A DNA stretch of 64,000 nucleotides from Heterobasidion occidentale (lineage: Eukaryota; Basidiomycota; Agaricomycetes; Russulales; Bondarzewiaceae), in assembly GCA_039111635.1 (NCBI GenBank), contig JBCAQO010000001.1, positions 2,170,001 through 2,234,000 on the forward strand, in the 5' to 3' direction. This document shows positions 32,098 to 44,150 of the stretch, in pieces; positions within the stretch are counted from its first letter, which is position 1, and each line of letters opens with the position of its first letter. The notes beneath the pieces are model-generated. The model made no database searches. It saw only the letters and a list, made by a program, of their open reading frames with translations, and had not been told where the DNA came from. The position numbers were made by a program, and so were the translations under genes.

Positions 32098-32434
32098 TTA
32101 GGGTTGCCCCCGAGATTTATAGCCCATCTCATTTGATTCCGATCGCGCCCCCTCCCCATTCACTGCTCGGAAATCTCGGGCGACTGCCTCGAGATCCGTT
32201 CCCTCTATCCTGTAGATAATTATACCTCCGTCTCCTATGCCACCCTCTCCCCTGATGTGAACCGGCGCCAGCCCCGACACGTCGACCCGAAGCGAGTCAG
32301 AGGGCCCACATGGGGATTCGCTGATTGTGATTGGGGGTACAGAGCGTCCGGGCACCATGCCTTGCAATGAATGAGCGCAACGCCCGACTTGAGGGAGGTG
32401 GGCAGAGTGCAGCCAATATGCACGCTTTTGGAGG
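32098..32434 (-). CDS. Possible small ORF, truncated by the gap (copy 1)
   Basis: The 3' part of the open frame that is complete in copy 2 at 56204-56707. It reads RIEGTDLEAVARDFRAVN near its end. It lies in the promoter side of protein A and matches no known family, so it may be non-coding. Confidence 0.2.
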
Positions 32435-32534
32435 NNNNNNNNNNNNNNNNNNNNNNNNNNNNNNNNNNNNNNNNNNNNNNNNNNNNNNNNNNNNNNNNNN
32501 NNNNNNNNNNNNNNNNNNNNNNNNNNNNNNNNNN
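32435..32534. other. Assembly gap of exactly 100 Ns
   Basis: One hundred Ns, the conventional size for a scaffold gap of unknown length. Both flanks are ends of the duplicated block: the left flank is the right end of copy 1, the right flank is the left end of copy 2. Confidence 0.99.
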
Positions 32535-32689
32535 CGAGGAAGGTTTGAAGGCAGCTTTAATGGCCGAGAACGGAAGAGGAATGCACGAAGATTATATTCA
32601 GAGATCCGCCATACAAGTCCAAAATAGAATTAAATGGTCGTCTACAGACAGCCCCGAATAGTCAACGCTATTACCACAATCGGCCATCC

Positions 32690-34371
32690 TCAAAGTGTAC
32701 CCTTGACGGCCTTGTCGACGCTCTCCGCAAAGTAGTCGATGTTGTTCGCGTTCAGTCCCGCCATCGAAATACGCCCGTCCGCGGTCATGTAGATGTGCGC
32801 CTTCTCTGCCAATGCCTTTGTCTGCGGAGGCGACAGTCCAGTGAAGCTGTTCGATTCCGAGCGCCCCCGTCAGACACCATTCAACCGCATCTCACCGCAC
32901 GACTCGCTCACCTAAACATGCCAATCTGCGACTTGATGTGGCCCCACTCGCCCGGTGTCTTGTGCGTGTGGGTCAGCGTGTCGTACAGGCGCTCACGCAT
33001 GCTGATGATGCGGTCGGCCATTCCCTTCACCTCCGACTCCCACTCGGTATACAGCTCCGGCTTGCTCAGGATCGCGTTGGCGATGCGCGCGCCGTGAAGC
33101 GGGGGGTTCGAGTACATGGGACGGATGACAATCTTCAGCTGGCTGTCGACGCGTGCCTTCTCCTCAGGCGAGGCAGTCGTCAGAGAGAACGCGCCGACGC
33201 GCTCGCCGTAGAGTCCCATGTTCTTCGCGAACGACTGCGACAGCGCGACCTGGTGGCCCTGTGACACAAAGTGACGCACGGCAAAGGCATCACGAGTCGT
33301 AGAGCCAGACGCGAATCCTTGGTAAGCCATGTCGAAGAAGGGGAAAAGTTGCTTCTCCTTGACAATATCCGAAATCTCGGCCCACTGTTCGGCGGTGGGG
33401 TCTATGCCTGTAGGGTTGTGCGCGCAAGCATGGAGGAGAACAATGGACTTTTCGGGAGCGTTCTGATCCAACATCTCCTTAGCATTGATCCGACCGAATC
33501 GAATGAACGGTATACCTTCAAATCCTCCTTTAAACCTGCAAAGTCCAAGCCAACAGTGGACTTGTCAAAGTACCTGTAGCCGCGCACTTCGAGCCCAGAG
33601 TCACGGAAGATGGGAGTGTGATTACCCCACGAAGGAACGGGAGGTAGATGATCTTAGAATGAGGGTAGAAGCGCGCAAGGAAGGCACCGCCGATGCGAAG
33701 AGCACCGGTACCGGAGATGGACTGAGTGACGGCAATCTGAAAAAACAGAACCTTGAGCTCGCGAAGGCTCGATGACATACTGGTATGAACGTACGGAGTT
33801 CTCTTTCAGCGGAGCGCTGTCATCGCCGTAGGCCAGCTTGGCTGCATTCTTGGTGAACTCGGCAAGACCAGTGATGGGGAGGTACTCCTTGTCAGGATTA
33901 GCTGCACGAAGAGCCTCTTCGGCCTAACGCGTGAATGATGCCAGCACATAGGATGGTGACCATAAATCAGTCAAGACATGAATGCTTGCCGCTCGGGATA
34001 AAAAGCGTACCTTCTTGACGGCACTGAGGACATAGGGCTTGCCATTGCCATCCCTGTACGCGCCCACGCCAAGGTTGATTTTTCTAGCGTCCTTGTCGGC
34101 CTTGAATGCCTCAGAGACACCTGGAATTCTGCATCAGTATCCTCTTAGTATGATACGTCACCGGCGGGTGAAAGCGAGCGAAGAAGCATCAAACAAGACA
34201 GACAAGCGTGTCCGTATATATGGGCGCGGCGAATTAAATAGAGACTGAGGGAAAATTCTCACCGAGAATGGGATCGGGGGGACCCGCGGGTACATGGGAC
34301 CAGGTGGACACGCTAGCAGCACGGAGGGCAAAGCTTCCGCGAGCAGCCTGAGAGCGAGCAATGGCCAGCAT
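32690..34371 (-). CDS. AAT1: Mitochondrial aspartate aminotransferase (copy 2, one frameshift)
   Basis: Second copy of the gene at 8693-10373 with the same six-exon structure. Here [15 protein letters not shown] is in frame, but one base is missing at about 33639-33641 (a G run in the segment for LPVPSWGNH), which breaks exon 4 at a place where copy 1 is correct. A few silent or conservative changes occur, such as ALT versus TLT near the C-terminus. Each copy therefore documents the error of the other. Confidence 0.95.
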
Positions 34372-34841
34372 CCTCAATGATTTTTCGAGTATGAGGGCGC
34401 GGTAAAAGGACAGAATGTGGGTGCGGGGCCCCGAATGGTGTTTTACAGGCGAATTTAAAGACAAGTTGCGTGCCCAGCCTCCCGAGTCTCGACCTGTGAC
34501 TCGGGTTGTAACGGAATCGAATCGGACCGGGCGCCCGTCTGCAAGGCTCCCCGTTCTAACGCCGTTTCATAGCGTTTCGTTGACTGCTTCAGAGTTTTTG
34601 TAGCAGCTCGTGTAATGCGCTGCAAGGCGCTATATTAGCGGGCTGCAGTGAAGAGTTGAAGGGGATTTCAATCCGATTAGATTATTGTGCTTCCCCGATC
34701 TAGTCAGAGTCCAGATCCTGGAGTCACACCGAAAGTTTTGTCGATAAGATCAATCTCAAGCTGACTCGTTGTGTATCACTGTCCTTTAACTTCCCGAGGT
34801 CATAACCCTGCATAGAAAAACCAGCTCTGAGCTTCACAACC

Positions 34842-36894
34842 ATGGCTGATACCGAATCCCCGAAACAGCCCCCCGCTGAAGAGGCCTCTGCATCGTACGT
34901 ACACGCTTTCGTCATGAAGCAGCCGTCAAACTTACTCGTCCCTCGATCAGGACCGAGGAAGGTGCGGCGAAGGAGCCATCCAAGAATGAGCTCAAGAAAC
35001 GAGCAAAGCAAGCTGAGAAAGAGAAAAAGGCCGCCGAGAAGGCAGCGCGCCAGGCGGAGCTCGCTCAACAGAAGGCTGCAGCTGACGAGGTACGCCTCGC
35101 GAAGAGACTGCGCTCTCTGGTTCTCATCGCGTACGCCGACAGGATTTCGCATCCGAGCTCTATGGCAAATTGCCTCTCAATCAGTCTCAATCACGTCCGC
35201 GGATTCCCCGCACCCAGATCTCTTCTCTCTCCGCCGCGCTTGATGGTCAATCCGTCCTCATCCGTGCCCGCGTGCACACACTTCGCGCTCAAGGAAATAA
35301 GATGGTGTTCTTGAACTTGCGCCAGCGCATTGATTCCGTACAGGCTCTGGTGACCGTCACTCCGGAGAAGGTATCTAAACAAATGGTCAAGTGGGTGGCC
35401 AGCCTTGGAAGCGAGAGCATCGTGCTCGTCGAAGGCGTTGTTAAAACCGCCCCGGAAGAAATCAAGAGCGCGACAGTGGGGGACATCGAAGTCCACATCA
35501 ACAAAGTGAGCGCACTCGTGTTCTTTCGTTGAGGAAACGACGCTCGATCGTTTTTTGATCTCCTTGACCGCAGATCTATCTGATCGCCAGCGTGGAGGGA
35601 CGCTTGCCCTTTTCCATTGACGATGCCTCACGTCTGGACACCGATGACGCAGAGGCGCAATTCAGCCGTGTGCTCCTCGACACTCGACTCAACAACCGCG
35701 TTGTTGACCTGCGAGTAAGATGTCACCCTAACGCATCTCACATTTCACTGATTTTCTCATCGTCGATATCATCATACAGACACAAACCAATCAAGCCATC
35801 TTCAAACTCCAGTCTTCCATTGGCAGCCTGTTCCGAGAGTATCTGGACGCGGGGGTTCACCGAGATCCATAGCCCCAAGCTGCAGGGCGCAGCGACGGAA
35901 TCAGGCGCCTCTGTTTTCAAGGTCAGCTACTTCAAAGGTATGTCGTCTCTCATTGTAGTTTCCTCTGTTTCGCTCACCAGCCTTGACACTTCCAGGGAGC
36001 GCCTTCCTGGCGCAGTCTCCCCAGCTTGCGAAACAGATGGCCATTGCCGCCGACTTTGAGCGCGTGTACGAGATCGGACCCGTCTTCCGCGCGGAAGACT
36101 CCAACACTCACCGTCACTTGACTGAGTTCATGGGACTCGATCTCGAGATGACCATCGAGGAGCACTATCACGAAGTCATGGAGCTGCTCGATGGCTTGTT
36201 CAAATCCATGTTCAAGGGCTTGACAGAAAAGTACAAGAAAGAGATCGAGGCGGTTGGCAGGCAGTTCCCTGCGGAAGAGTTCAAGTGGAAGGAGGAGACG
36301 TTGAAGCTCACGTTCGCACAGGCGGTCGACTTGTTGGTCGAAGATGGAGTCGACCGTGCTATTCTTGACGATATCAAGTGAGTCTCTTGACAGCATCTAT
36401 TGTGTTGTCCCTCTAACGGCTCCCGCTCTCAAGCACCGAAAACGAAAAGAGGTTGGGAAGGCTGGTGAAGGCCAAATACGATACCGACTACTTCATCATC
36501 GACAAATTCCCCATGGAACTTCGTCCATTCTACACGATGCCCGACCCGGAAAATCCTGTACGTCAACGATTTTCATCACTTTACCTCATAACGGCTGGCT
36601 CATGATTCTTGATCTCAGACGCTTTCGAACTCCTACGACTTCTTCATGCGCGGTGAGGAAATTTTATCGGGAGCACAGCGGATTCACGACCCCGTCCTGC
36701 TTGCAGAGAAGATGCGAAGCAAGGGCGTCGATCCCGAGTCTATGAAGGGGTACCTCGACGCCTTCAGGATGGGCTGCGCGCCACATGGCGGAGGAGGCAT
36801 CGGTCTTGAGCGGGTGCTGATGTTGTTCTTGAAGTTGAACAACATCCGCCGTGCCTCGCTATTCCCGAGGGATCCCAAGCGGTTGGAGCCGTGA
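34842..36894 (+). CDS. DPS1: Cytosolic aspartyl-tRNA synthetase (copy 2, one frameshift)
   Basis: Second copy of the gene at 10846-12904. The end of exon 3 ([20 protein letters not shown]) is in frame here, but two bases are missing near 35850, where copy 1 reads [10 protein letters not shown] across gcgcggggg; this breaks motif 1. The first and second introns differ slightly in length. Motifs 2 and 3 and the C-terminus are identical to copy 1. Confidence 0.95.
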
Positions 36895-37218
36895 CGTAGA
36901 GTTGTAATGATGAGAATGGAAACGAGAGAAGAATCAATTGTCGTTGTGTACACTCCATGCATGCTGTAAATGGGCTACTGTAACTGATGCTGAGGCCGCT
37001 TTATAATAGGACGAGAGCATGATGGTTTAGGAAATGAACGCGATCGACCGAGTAGATGAACTTCCTTCGTCCATTTATGGCGTTTCCAGGTGTCCAAAGC
37101 ATCGTACGAGCCGAATACAAATGATCGCTGTTGCTTGGACCCAGATACCCAACGCTTGACGTTCGCTTTTCATTCTTGTGCCCGTGTTACCCTCCTCACT
37201 CTCACACTCATTCCGACC

Positions 37219-37731
37219 ATGTTTGTTCCTTTGCGCGCGCGATACCCTGAGGATGACATGTGCTCTTCCACGAACGCGTCCTGCACCGCGACTCCCACCT
37301 CAGCTACGGCCACAGAGGCCACCTCGGCAGCTGAGCCTTCAGCGATACCCGTCGAGCAGAAGATAGGCCAACGGAACTTCACCGGCGTGATCATCATCGC
37401 CGTGATCGTCTTCGTCGGGATTCTCCTCTGGATCATGTTTAGCAGAGGAGCGGCAGCGAAGCGGGTTCGAAGGCTCTGCCGCAGGAAGGAGTCCGCGCTG
37501 CCAGCCCGGACGGTCGTCCAGGTCGTTCGGAGCGTCGAGAGCGACAACCAGCTATCCGAGACGAAGGAGGCTGCCAAGTCCACTTTCGATAAGAGGAAGT
37601 CCAAGGCGCCAAAGGTTCGTCGTCCTCACTCTTGCTTGAGAGGCAATGCGCTTGAGCTTGGTCTGCAGGACGCCAGCGACGGCTCCGAAACCAAGTCTAA
37701 GATGTGGGAGAGCAAGCGGATCCGGCAGTGA
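37219..37731 (+). CDS. Small single-pass membrane protein, unknown (copy 2)
   Basis: Second copy of the gene at 13239-13751, same 170-residue length and intact. Changes include D to E near residue 11, S to F in the basic tail and P to L near the end. The membrane helix is identical. In this copy the frame is open further upstream, but the same ATG is favoured because copy 1 is closed there. Confidence 0.6.
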   Translation: MFVPLRARYPEDDMCSSTNASCTATPTSATATEATSAAEPSAIPVEQKIGQRNFTGVIIIAVIVFVGILLWIMFSRGAAAKRVRRLCRRKESALPARTVVQVVRSVESDNQLSETKEAAKSTFDKRKSKAPKVRRPHSCLRGNALELGLQDASDGSETKSKMWESKRIRQ

Positions 37732-37777
37732 CCCCATGGCGACGTGTGATTCATGTACCGGTGAGTGCTGGTCTGAG

Positions 37778-38449
37778 CTAGTTCAGTTGTTGACGTTGGT
37801 TGAGGCTAGATTGCCTGTCTGCAGTCAGGGAGACCGACGCAGCGATGCATTGCCGAGCGACGACACACCCATTCGCGATACCTTAGAGAACCTATTAATC
37901 CACGTGTATGAAACGATAATGCCATCCTCGTCGATCTCGAACGGTGCAACGTGCTGTACTTATAGAGAACGGGTCGCGAACGCCTGTTTTGGCATTGTAA
38001 CGTTGTTCGATTTTCAAATTCGCCTTTCCTTCATCATCATCACTTTGCACGCTGCTACGATGCTACCACGAACAGTTTACCGTTCTTCGCCCTGTGCGGA
38101 TCCGTATATACGAGCCTCCTTGTCTCCACCGATAGACGTTCTGCATCAAAGAGGCGTTACCTTCTAATGCATCGAGTCCCGCTGCGCGTACCTCGTGGGA
38201 ATTCTGGACGTATCGCGCTCTGTGCCTCGTCCAAGTGGGCCCATATTTATAGCTCGCTCGCGAACGGTGGCCATCGCCTGATAGAACGCCATACGGGCAC
38301 TGTGCTGAAACGGTACGTGATTCCAGGGGGCAGCGATTCCAGGGTGCCTCAGAAGTGGTTCGGCCAAGCGCCAGAAGACAGTTGGACACATCTCGGTGAT
38401 CGTGCAAATGATGCGGGGAAGACTCTTCTGGCGGCTGGCGTCGCTTCAA
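37778..38449 (-). CDS. Possible small unrecognised gene or remnant (copy 2)
   Basis: Counterpart of 13798-14470. A continuous frame reads YVQNSHEVRAAGLDALEG and MQNVYRWRQGGSYIRI. One extra base near 37965 breaks the frame at the segment that reads PFSKYQH in copy 1. Lack of frame conservation between haplotypes weakens the case for an active gene, unless it is a base-calling error. Confidence 0.25.
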
Positions 38450-38614
38450 CGAGTGGAAATAAGGTTACCCATCTCGCAGACGCTACTTATCGAACCAAGG
38501 ATGCAATACACTTTCCTCTCCGCCGCTACTCTATCTATATAGGCTCTCGCTTCACCCAGTAGCCCCGCCCCGCCGCCCATTCCTCGCTGTCCCCCCTCCA
38601 CACCATCGTTCACG

Positions 38615-39343
38615 ATGTACATTACCCACAATACCCGCTCAAGCGACAGCGCCCCAGCGCAGCTGTCTCCCTCTCCATCTCCCAGCAGCGCGACGATCGG
38701 CTGGGCGCGCAGAGGCCTCGAATACTCGCGGGCCCTCGTCCGCCGCCAATTCGCGCCCCAGGGCCCCGCGCTCCTCGTCGTCATCGGCTCCGGCCTCGCC
38801 CTCGTGCTCATCGCCGTCGCCCTCGTCCTCCTCGTGCGCAGGTCGCGCGCCGCGTGCTGCGGCTGCCGGCGCGCGCGCACGGCCCAGACGGAGGAGGCAC
38901 CGCGCGCGGGTCGCACGCACAGGAGGTCGCGCTCGCGCACCGCGGACTTGGTGGCGACCGCTTCGCCAGGCGAGGGCCGCGCGGATACCAAGGGGATCCA
39001 AGTCCGCCAGGTGCGCGTGCCTCGTTCTCGTTCCTGCGCGTCGCTCGCGCGCGCGCTGCGGGAGGCTCACCCCGCCGTTTCACAGACGGCTTCTACGGAG
39101 GTCGCGGTCTCTTTCCCCCGCCCCAGGAGCCCTCTGGAAGAAGAAGAAAAGTCCGGGGAGATCCCGTCGGCGTGCGACGACTCTCCCGGGTGGAAGTCCA
39201 AGGAGAAAGAGTGTACGGTGAGCAGAGCTGCTGGGATCATCGCCCCGACCGTCGTGCTCATCGCGTCGACCCACAGGACCCGGCGTGACAGTAACATGGA
39301 GTCGACGACCCTTGAGCTTATATTATTTATGGAGGGGGTGTGA
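38615..39343 (+). CDS. Arg-rich single-pass membrane protein, unknown (copy 2)
   Basis: Second copy of the gene at 14636-15364, same 242-residue frame. Differences are few (for example LL to QL near residue 17, V to L in the helix, R to L in the Arg-rich run). The TATA-like box upstream is kept. Confidence 0.5.
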   Translation: MYITHNTRSSDSAPAQLSPSPSPSSATIGWARRGLEYSRALVRRQFAPQGPALLVVIGSGLALVLIAVALVLLVRRSRAACCGCRRARTAQTEEAPRAGRTHRRSRSRTADLVATASPGEGRADTKGIQVRQVRVPRSRSCASLARALREAHPAVSQTASTEVAVSFPRPRSPLEEEEKSGEIPSACDDSPGWKSKEKECTVSRAAGIIAPTVVLIASTHRTRRDSNMESTTLELILFMEGV

Positions 39344-39647
39344 TGCTTATCTACTGTATTGTACGATATACTGCGCTTGACGTGTGGTGCTGCGATCTAT
39401 GCTTTATGTTGCATGCACTGACGATTTGTTTAGGCGGAAGAAGAGAGACAATCTCAAAGATAGACGCGAGCAGCGTTTCATATATATATATATTAGTGGG
39501 TGTAAAATTCGGACACTGCCGATGTGGATTGAAATGTACTAGGATGTAGGCACACTGCGCAAACGCCTACTACATAGGTCGTCAACGGTGTCTCCAAAAG
39601 CCAAGTCATCTGGTACGAGACTCGCCTTGACGACCAAGGCCAGGCTG

Positions 39648-41493
39648 CAGATAGGCCAGAAAGGCTGACCGCCGAGGAGGAGGTCTACTAGACTTGTGGA
39701 CCTTGTACTTGTAGACAATTGGACAGTTGCTTATCTTATACAATCTTAGCCTCTGCGTCCCGCTAGGTCCCGCTCCTCCGGCAGCACTGCTCCGTGTTGG
39801 CCGACACCTAGAACCCTTCCACATCCTGCCGCTCCAGCCTACACCTTCGCAGGACGACAAGTGGCCTCTTTATTCACCATTTCATTGTCCTCGCCGTCTC
39901 CTCCATCCCGCCCCCATCCTCAGCCTCGGGCGCCGCACCGATGACGCTGCACGACGCACGTCATGCGCAGGATTTTCGAGAACATCGCAGAGCTGATATC
40001 TGCGATTGCGGTACAGAGTGGCAGGAGGAGACGGGAGGGCAGTATGGGACATGGGCTGTGGGATGTGGAGTCATTGATGGCAACACGACGGCGACGAGGG
40101 GAGCGCACCCTGTCGTACCCCGGTGAGCTCGCATCTTCCGCCTCCTCGTTACACTACTGCCCTCAGCGCCCTCCACCAAGGGTGGACTCAGCGAGGATGA
40201 TGCACTCCTCCTCTCTCTCCTCAAACGGCTCCGGCGCCAAACATGCCTCCAGCCATCATGCCTCCCACCTTGGCTTCAGATTGCATCGCCGTCTCCGCCT
40301 GCTCCCCTCCTTTCTCATCCTCGATGCTTCCCTCCTCCCGTTCATGCAGTCTCTTGCTGCGTGTATGCGCTGCCTTTTGCACCCTGGTCGGCGCCTCAGC
40401 CTCGACCGCGCGGCTCGGGTGATACCCCACCCAAGTGCATACGCATGCAGGATCGCGTGCCTTAGCCAGGAGCTCAAGTACGCTATTCACGGTGCAGGCT
40501 GGCAAGCCTTGTTCATCATCAAGGTGAGTGTTTCATAGCTCCTCGCTGTTTTTATCATGTTGGCTGACACCCCGCACACGCATGACTTGGAAGATGGGAT
40601 CTTTGGGCTATCCCTCGAGCTGCTTGCGGAGGACTGGCTGCTCTACAGGCTGTCATTGTACACAGGGATCCCGGACCCGATCTCCGGTAATCTGACCCTA
40701 GCACGCTGCTCTCTGCCGTGCTCGAGGCCTGACCAAACATTGTTGAGGCCAAAAGCGGTGACAAATCTGATGACAGCTAATACTCACCTTCTTCGGATGC
40801 GCACTCGCAATCGGAAAGCCACCTGGACAGTGAGGGTACAAGCTTGAATGGAGAGGAGTTGTCCAGACTTCGTAAATGCTGCAGAGATCGAGGAGGAAGG
40901 GCTGTCGGAGGAGAGTGGGTTCAAAGCACCCTTCAGATATGTATTTTAATTTGTTGCAGGCTATAGTCAATCCATCATAGATGTCGAACCACCCTGCTGT
41001 TCAATCAGGTTGGACAGACGTACTTTTCACTCGAGCGAGAAATCTGATGCCAGCTAATGGCCCTACCTCTGTCAAAGAGAAACAAGGATACATTGTCATT
41101 CACGAACGGGTGCGCCGTAACGCGGTGGTTGATATTGCATGTATTCATTGTCTGCCAAGGATTATTCATCGAAAAATCAGTGGAGCTTGCCAGAGCTTGC
41201 CACAATGATGGCCTCCGCACTACTGATTGATCCTCTCCATTCTTTTTTTATGATGATATTCTGAACGCCGAAGCGAAGCTCTGGTGTGTCTTGTTTTCTA
41301 ATAAAGTCCAATGTATGTTTGCTTATCCATATTTGGCTCTCCGGAGAAGCCACCCAGCCCGGCCTTACCCCTGTTCCAAAGTCCCAAAGTCTATGATTGT
41401 AAAGGTCTACAAGTCTACTGTCTAGTCTACAAGTCCACTGTCCACAAGTCTAATAGACAACCTCCTCAAGCGGTCAGCCGTTCCCAGATAGGC
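39648..41493. mobile_element. Mutator-like non-autonomous transposon (copy 2)
   Basis: Counterpart of 15671-17519. The same 9-bp cagataggc direct repeats lie at 39648-39656 and 41485-41493, and the inverted repeats at about 39658-39716 and 41425-41484. Internal differences are small indels (for example one base fewer near 40308 and one more near 41469). Presence at the same site in both haplotypes means the insertion predates their split. Confidence 0.65.
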
Positions 41494-41804
41494 GAGTGTT
41501 TGCTCTAGCGTGATCTATATATACTGAGAGGTGTTGTGACAGACTAGATTGACTGGGGATCCTAATACATGATGCCGCTCGAAATCATGCGAGACGCCAA
41601 GTGAGTAGCTTCCAAAAACAATATAAATGAACTGTAGACAGCGAGGGATGTAAAAAAAAACTACAAGGAGCAGGCAGCGGCTCGGACACACTACAACAAC
41701 CACAACCACAACAACGGCGCGTCAGCCACGGCGGGCGGGAACCAGACCCAACGGATCGCACCGTACATAAACTTGTAAACAATCGCCGGAACTCCCAGAG
41801 TCCA

Positions 41805-43789
41805 TCATGATGACGGGTTCCCGCGTCGCCGACTCCGTCGTCGCTCAGAGCGCGAGCGGCCGTGCGAGGCGTTCAGGGCGCCGGACGGGATCGTGCCCGC
41901 TCCAGCGCGGCGGAGATGAGCTCGGCGGGCAGGTCGATGTGCACGCCTTCCGAGTAGGGTAGCGTCGAGCGGGGAGTACGCGGGCGGCTCTCTCCTGCTC
42001 AGCCCCGCCGCCGCCTCATGGTGCTCGAGCAGCTCCGCGCCCTCGTCGCCCCCGCGCGCGGAGGCCGAGGTGGACGCGGAGCCGGAGGAGGAGGCAAAGG
42101 GGGGCAGCGACTGCCAAATGAATATCGCGGAGATAGGCGTCGGCGGGTTCCCCGGCGTGCTGGAGAGTCAGGCAGAGGAAGGTGCTCGCACCTGCACGGG
42201 CCCAATTCTGAACCTGGCCGGCCATCGTGAGTAGAGGAGCTCTGACGCCTGGGCGCGGGAATGAACGGGTTCGCACCTGAGCGTCGGCTGGGGAGAGCGA
42301 GCGCGTGGGCGAGCGGAAGCGGAAGGCAGATGCCTCGCCCTCGCCTCGCGCGCGGTGCGAGGCGGGGATGTGGCATGTTGGGTGGCGCGTGAAGGGAGCG
42401 TCTGTGGGAGAGGTAGCCGTGTGAAGAAGAAGAGGCCCGCGCTGCCGGCCTTCGGGTTCTTCGTCGATAGGTTGTGATGGGAGGCGGAGGGGTGAGGTGG
42501 TGGGGGTGGCGAGGCCATGCGCCATCCTCGCAGAGGCGACGAGGCGACGGGAACGTTCGACGGAGGGGAGAGGTATGGGGACGTCGATTGCGGTGGAGGC
42601 GCCTGGCGCTGGGGCCGTGAGAGGAGTCGATGCTGCCTACGACGGCGCCACCGCCCGCCGGCCTCGAGCAGGATACTTCCCCGTTCGCTGCCGTACGCCG
42701 GGGAGGCGCGAGGGGCCTACGCTGGGGGCCAAGCCCCATTCTTGACGTTGGCCTCGATGAAGACAAAGCCAGCTTGTCCGAGATTGACGTTGAAGGCTGC
42801 AAGGGCGTCGGCGCCGATGGTAGGGAAGAGGTTCCAGTTGTTCAAACCGACAAAGGCGTCCTCCATTTTGCGGCCATTCGGGTGTAGAAGACGGTTGCCG
42901 CTTCTGGGCGATAGCCGACTCCCGAGGACGTCCCCTTCCTTGAGGGCGGGGCCGAAGGTGGCGGCGGTGAAAGGGTAGTTGTGGGACTGTCGCCGTTGGA
43001 GTGATAGGCGACGGAGTGCCTGTTGTGGCCGGGGAGGCGGAAAGAAGGATAGGGCTTGTTGCGAGGCCGACTGCGACGTTGGTGGTCTCTGGAGATCAAA
43101 CATCTTGACCTCCCAGTAGTAGACCTCGTTGAGTTTGGGCAAGGGGAGATTTGACTGGACGGAAGTAGCAGAGGAAGGGTCGGGGAGGAAGGTGAGCTCT
43201 GTGCGGCGCGTGGACGAGCAAAGAGGCCATCATTTCGTAGTCGGGATCAAAGGACCAGGCGGAGACGCCCTTTTCCTGGATGGAGAGGAATTGAGAGAGG
43301 GTGATGTCTGTGGGGAGGGAGTTTGGCTGATATTGGAGCTGGTACTCTGGGGAGGGCGAGGGGTGAGCGAAACGAGCCAAGGGAGAGAGAGGGAGAGGAA
43401 GTACCCTTGGCGCGAAGATAAGATCGTCGAACGACGTCGGATACGCTCTCGAGCCAGCGAGACTCGACGCCGTCAAAGCCGCCCTCGCCCTCGATCAAGT
43501 CCTCGCGGCTCATGTCGACGGGGCCATCTGTATCACGGAGGGCTATGCCGCGTCGTCTGCGAAGGAGGATGACACACAGAAGGAAGAGGAGGAGGAGGAA
43601 GAGGAAGGTGGAGAGGACGATGAGGAGGGGGAGGAGGACGAGGAGGGCATCGTTTGAGGGCTCTCGTCTGCGAGGGTCGTCTACGACGACGGGGTCGAGG
43701 TATGTGACGGTGCGAACGAGGACATCGCGGAGAGCGGCGTGAGGCGTGGAGGGGATGGCGGAGGCCACGAGGGCGGCCGACCCAGGCAT
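41805..43789 (-). CDS. SSH4: SSH4-type Rsp5 adaptor (copy 2, frame destroyed by many small indels)
   Basis: Counterpart of 17835-19827. Exon 1 with the transmembrane helix and the start of exon 2 (to about 43140) are intact. From about 43.2 kb down to 41.7 kb there are more than twenty 1-base insertions or deletions relative to copy 1, many in homopolymers, so no long frame survives through the SPRY domain and tail. Neighbouring genes in the same copy are intact and the base changes do not look like substitution decay. This looks like a badly polished patch rather than a real pseudogene. Confidence 0.8.
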
Positions 43790-44150
43790 AGCGGGGGGGA
43801 GGTGGGGTGAGTGGGGTGGGGAGGAGGAGGAGGTGACGTCGCCGAGAGGGTGTTTGGGAGAGCTTGCAAGGCGGGAGGGCGACGAGAAGGGAGTGGACAG
43901 GTCTCCAACGCGGCGGGCACAGGCGGGCACTGCCGCCGTCTCCGTCGTCGTGTGCCTGCCAAAGCCGGACGCCGTTCGGTCCTCCGTCGATCGGCCGGCA
44001 AGCTCCGCCAAACACGCCGCCGTCTCCGTCGTCGTGTGCCTGCCAAAGCCGGACGCCGTTCGGCCCTCCGTCGTTCGGCCGGCAAGCTCCGCCAAACACG
44101 CCTACCCCGCACCCCGCCCACTCCTCGCCGCCCTCCCCCGACTCAGTCCC
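43790..44150. promoter_or_regulatory. Bidirectional promoter SSH4/SNF4 with 84-bp tandem duplication (copy 2)
   Basis: 361 bp between start codons, 84 bp more than in copy 1. The excess is a tandem repeat of one 84-bp unit (43932-44015 and 44016-44099). The two units differ at only two positions (ttcggtcct versus ttcggccct, and gtcgatcgg versus gtcgttcgg). Confidence 0.75.
43932..44099. repeat. 84-bp tandem repeat, two units, haplotype-specific
   Basis: Unit 1 is 43932-44015 and unit 2 is 44016-44099, each starting gccgccgtctccgtcg and ending ccgccaaacac. Copy 1 has a single unit starting near 19966. The length difference (84 bp) exactly equals the difference in the promoter length between copies. 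Confidence 0.9.

Larger units (their letters stand above)
8538..32434. repeat. Copy 1 of the 24-kb duplicated block (probable haplotype A)
   Basis: This segment of 23,897 bp matches 32535-56540 (24,006 bp) base for base apart from scattered SNPs and small indels. The coordinate offset drifts from 23,997 at the left end to 24,106 at the right end. Its right end is the edge of the 100-N gap, with no unique sequence between block and gap. The same genes in the same order occur in both copies. It is most simply an unmerged overlap of two allelic contigs. Confidence 0.95.

Noticed and set aside
41805..43789. SSH4 copy 2 as a true pseudogene
   Set aside because: The damage is almost only one-base indels in a local patch, without matching substitutions. 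Error is more likely.
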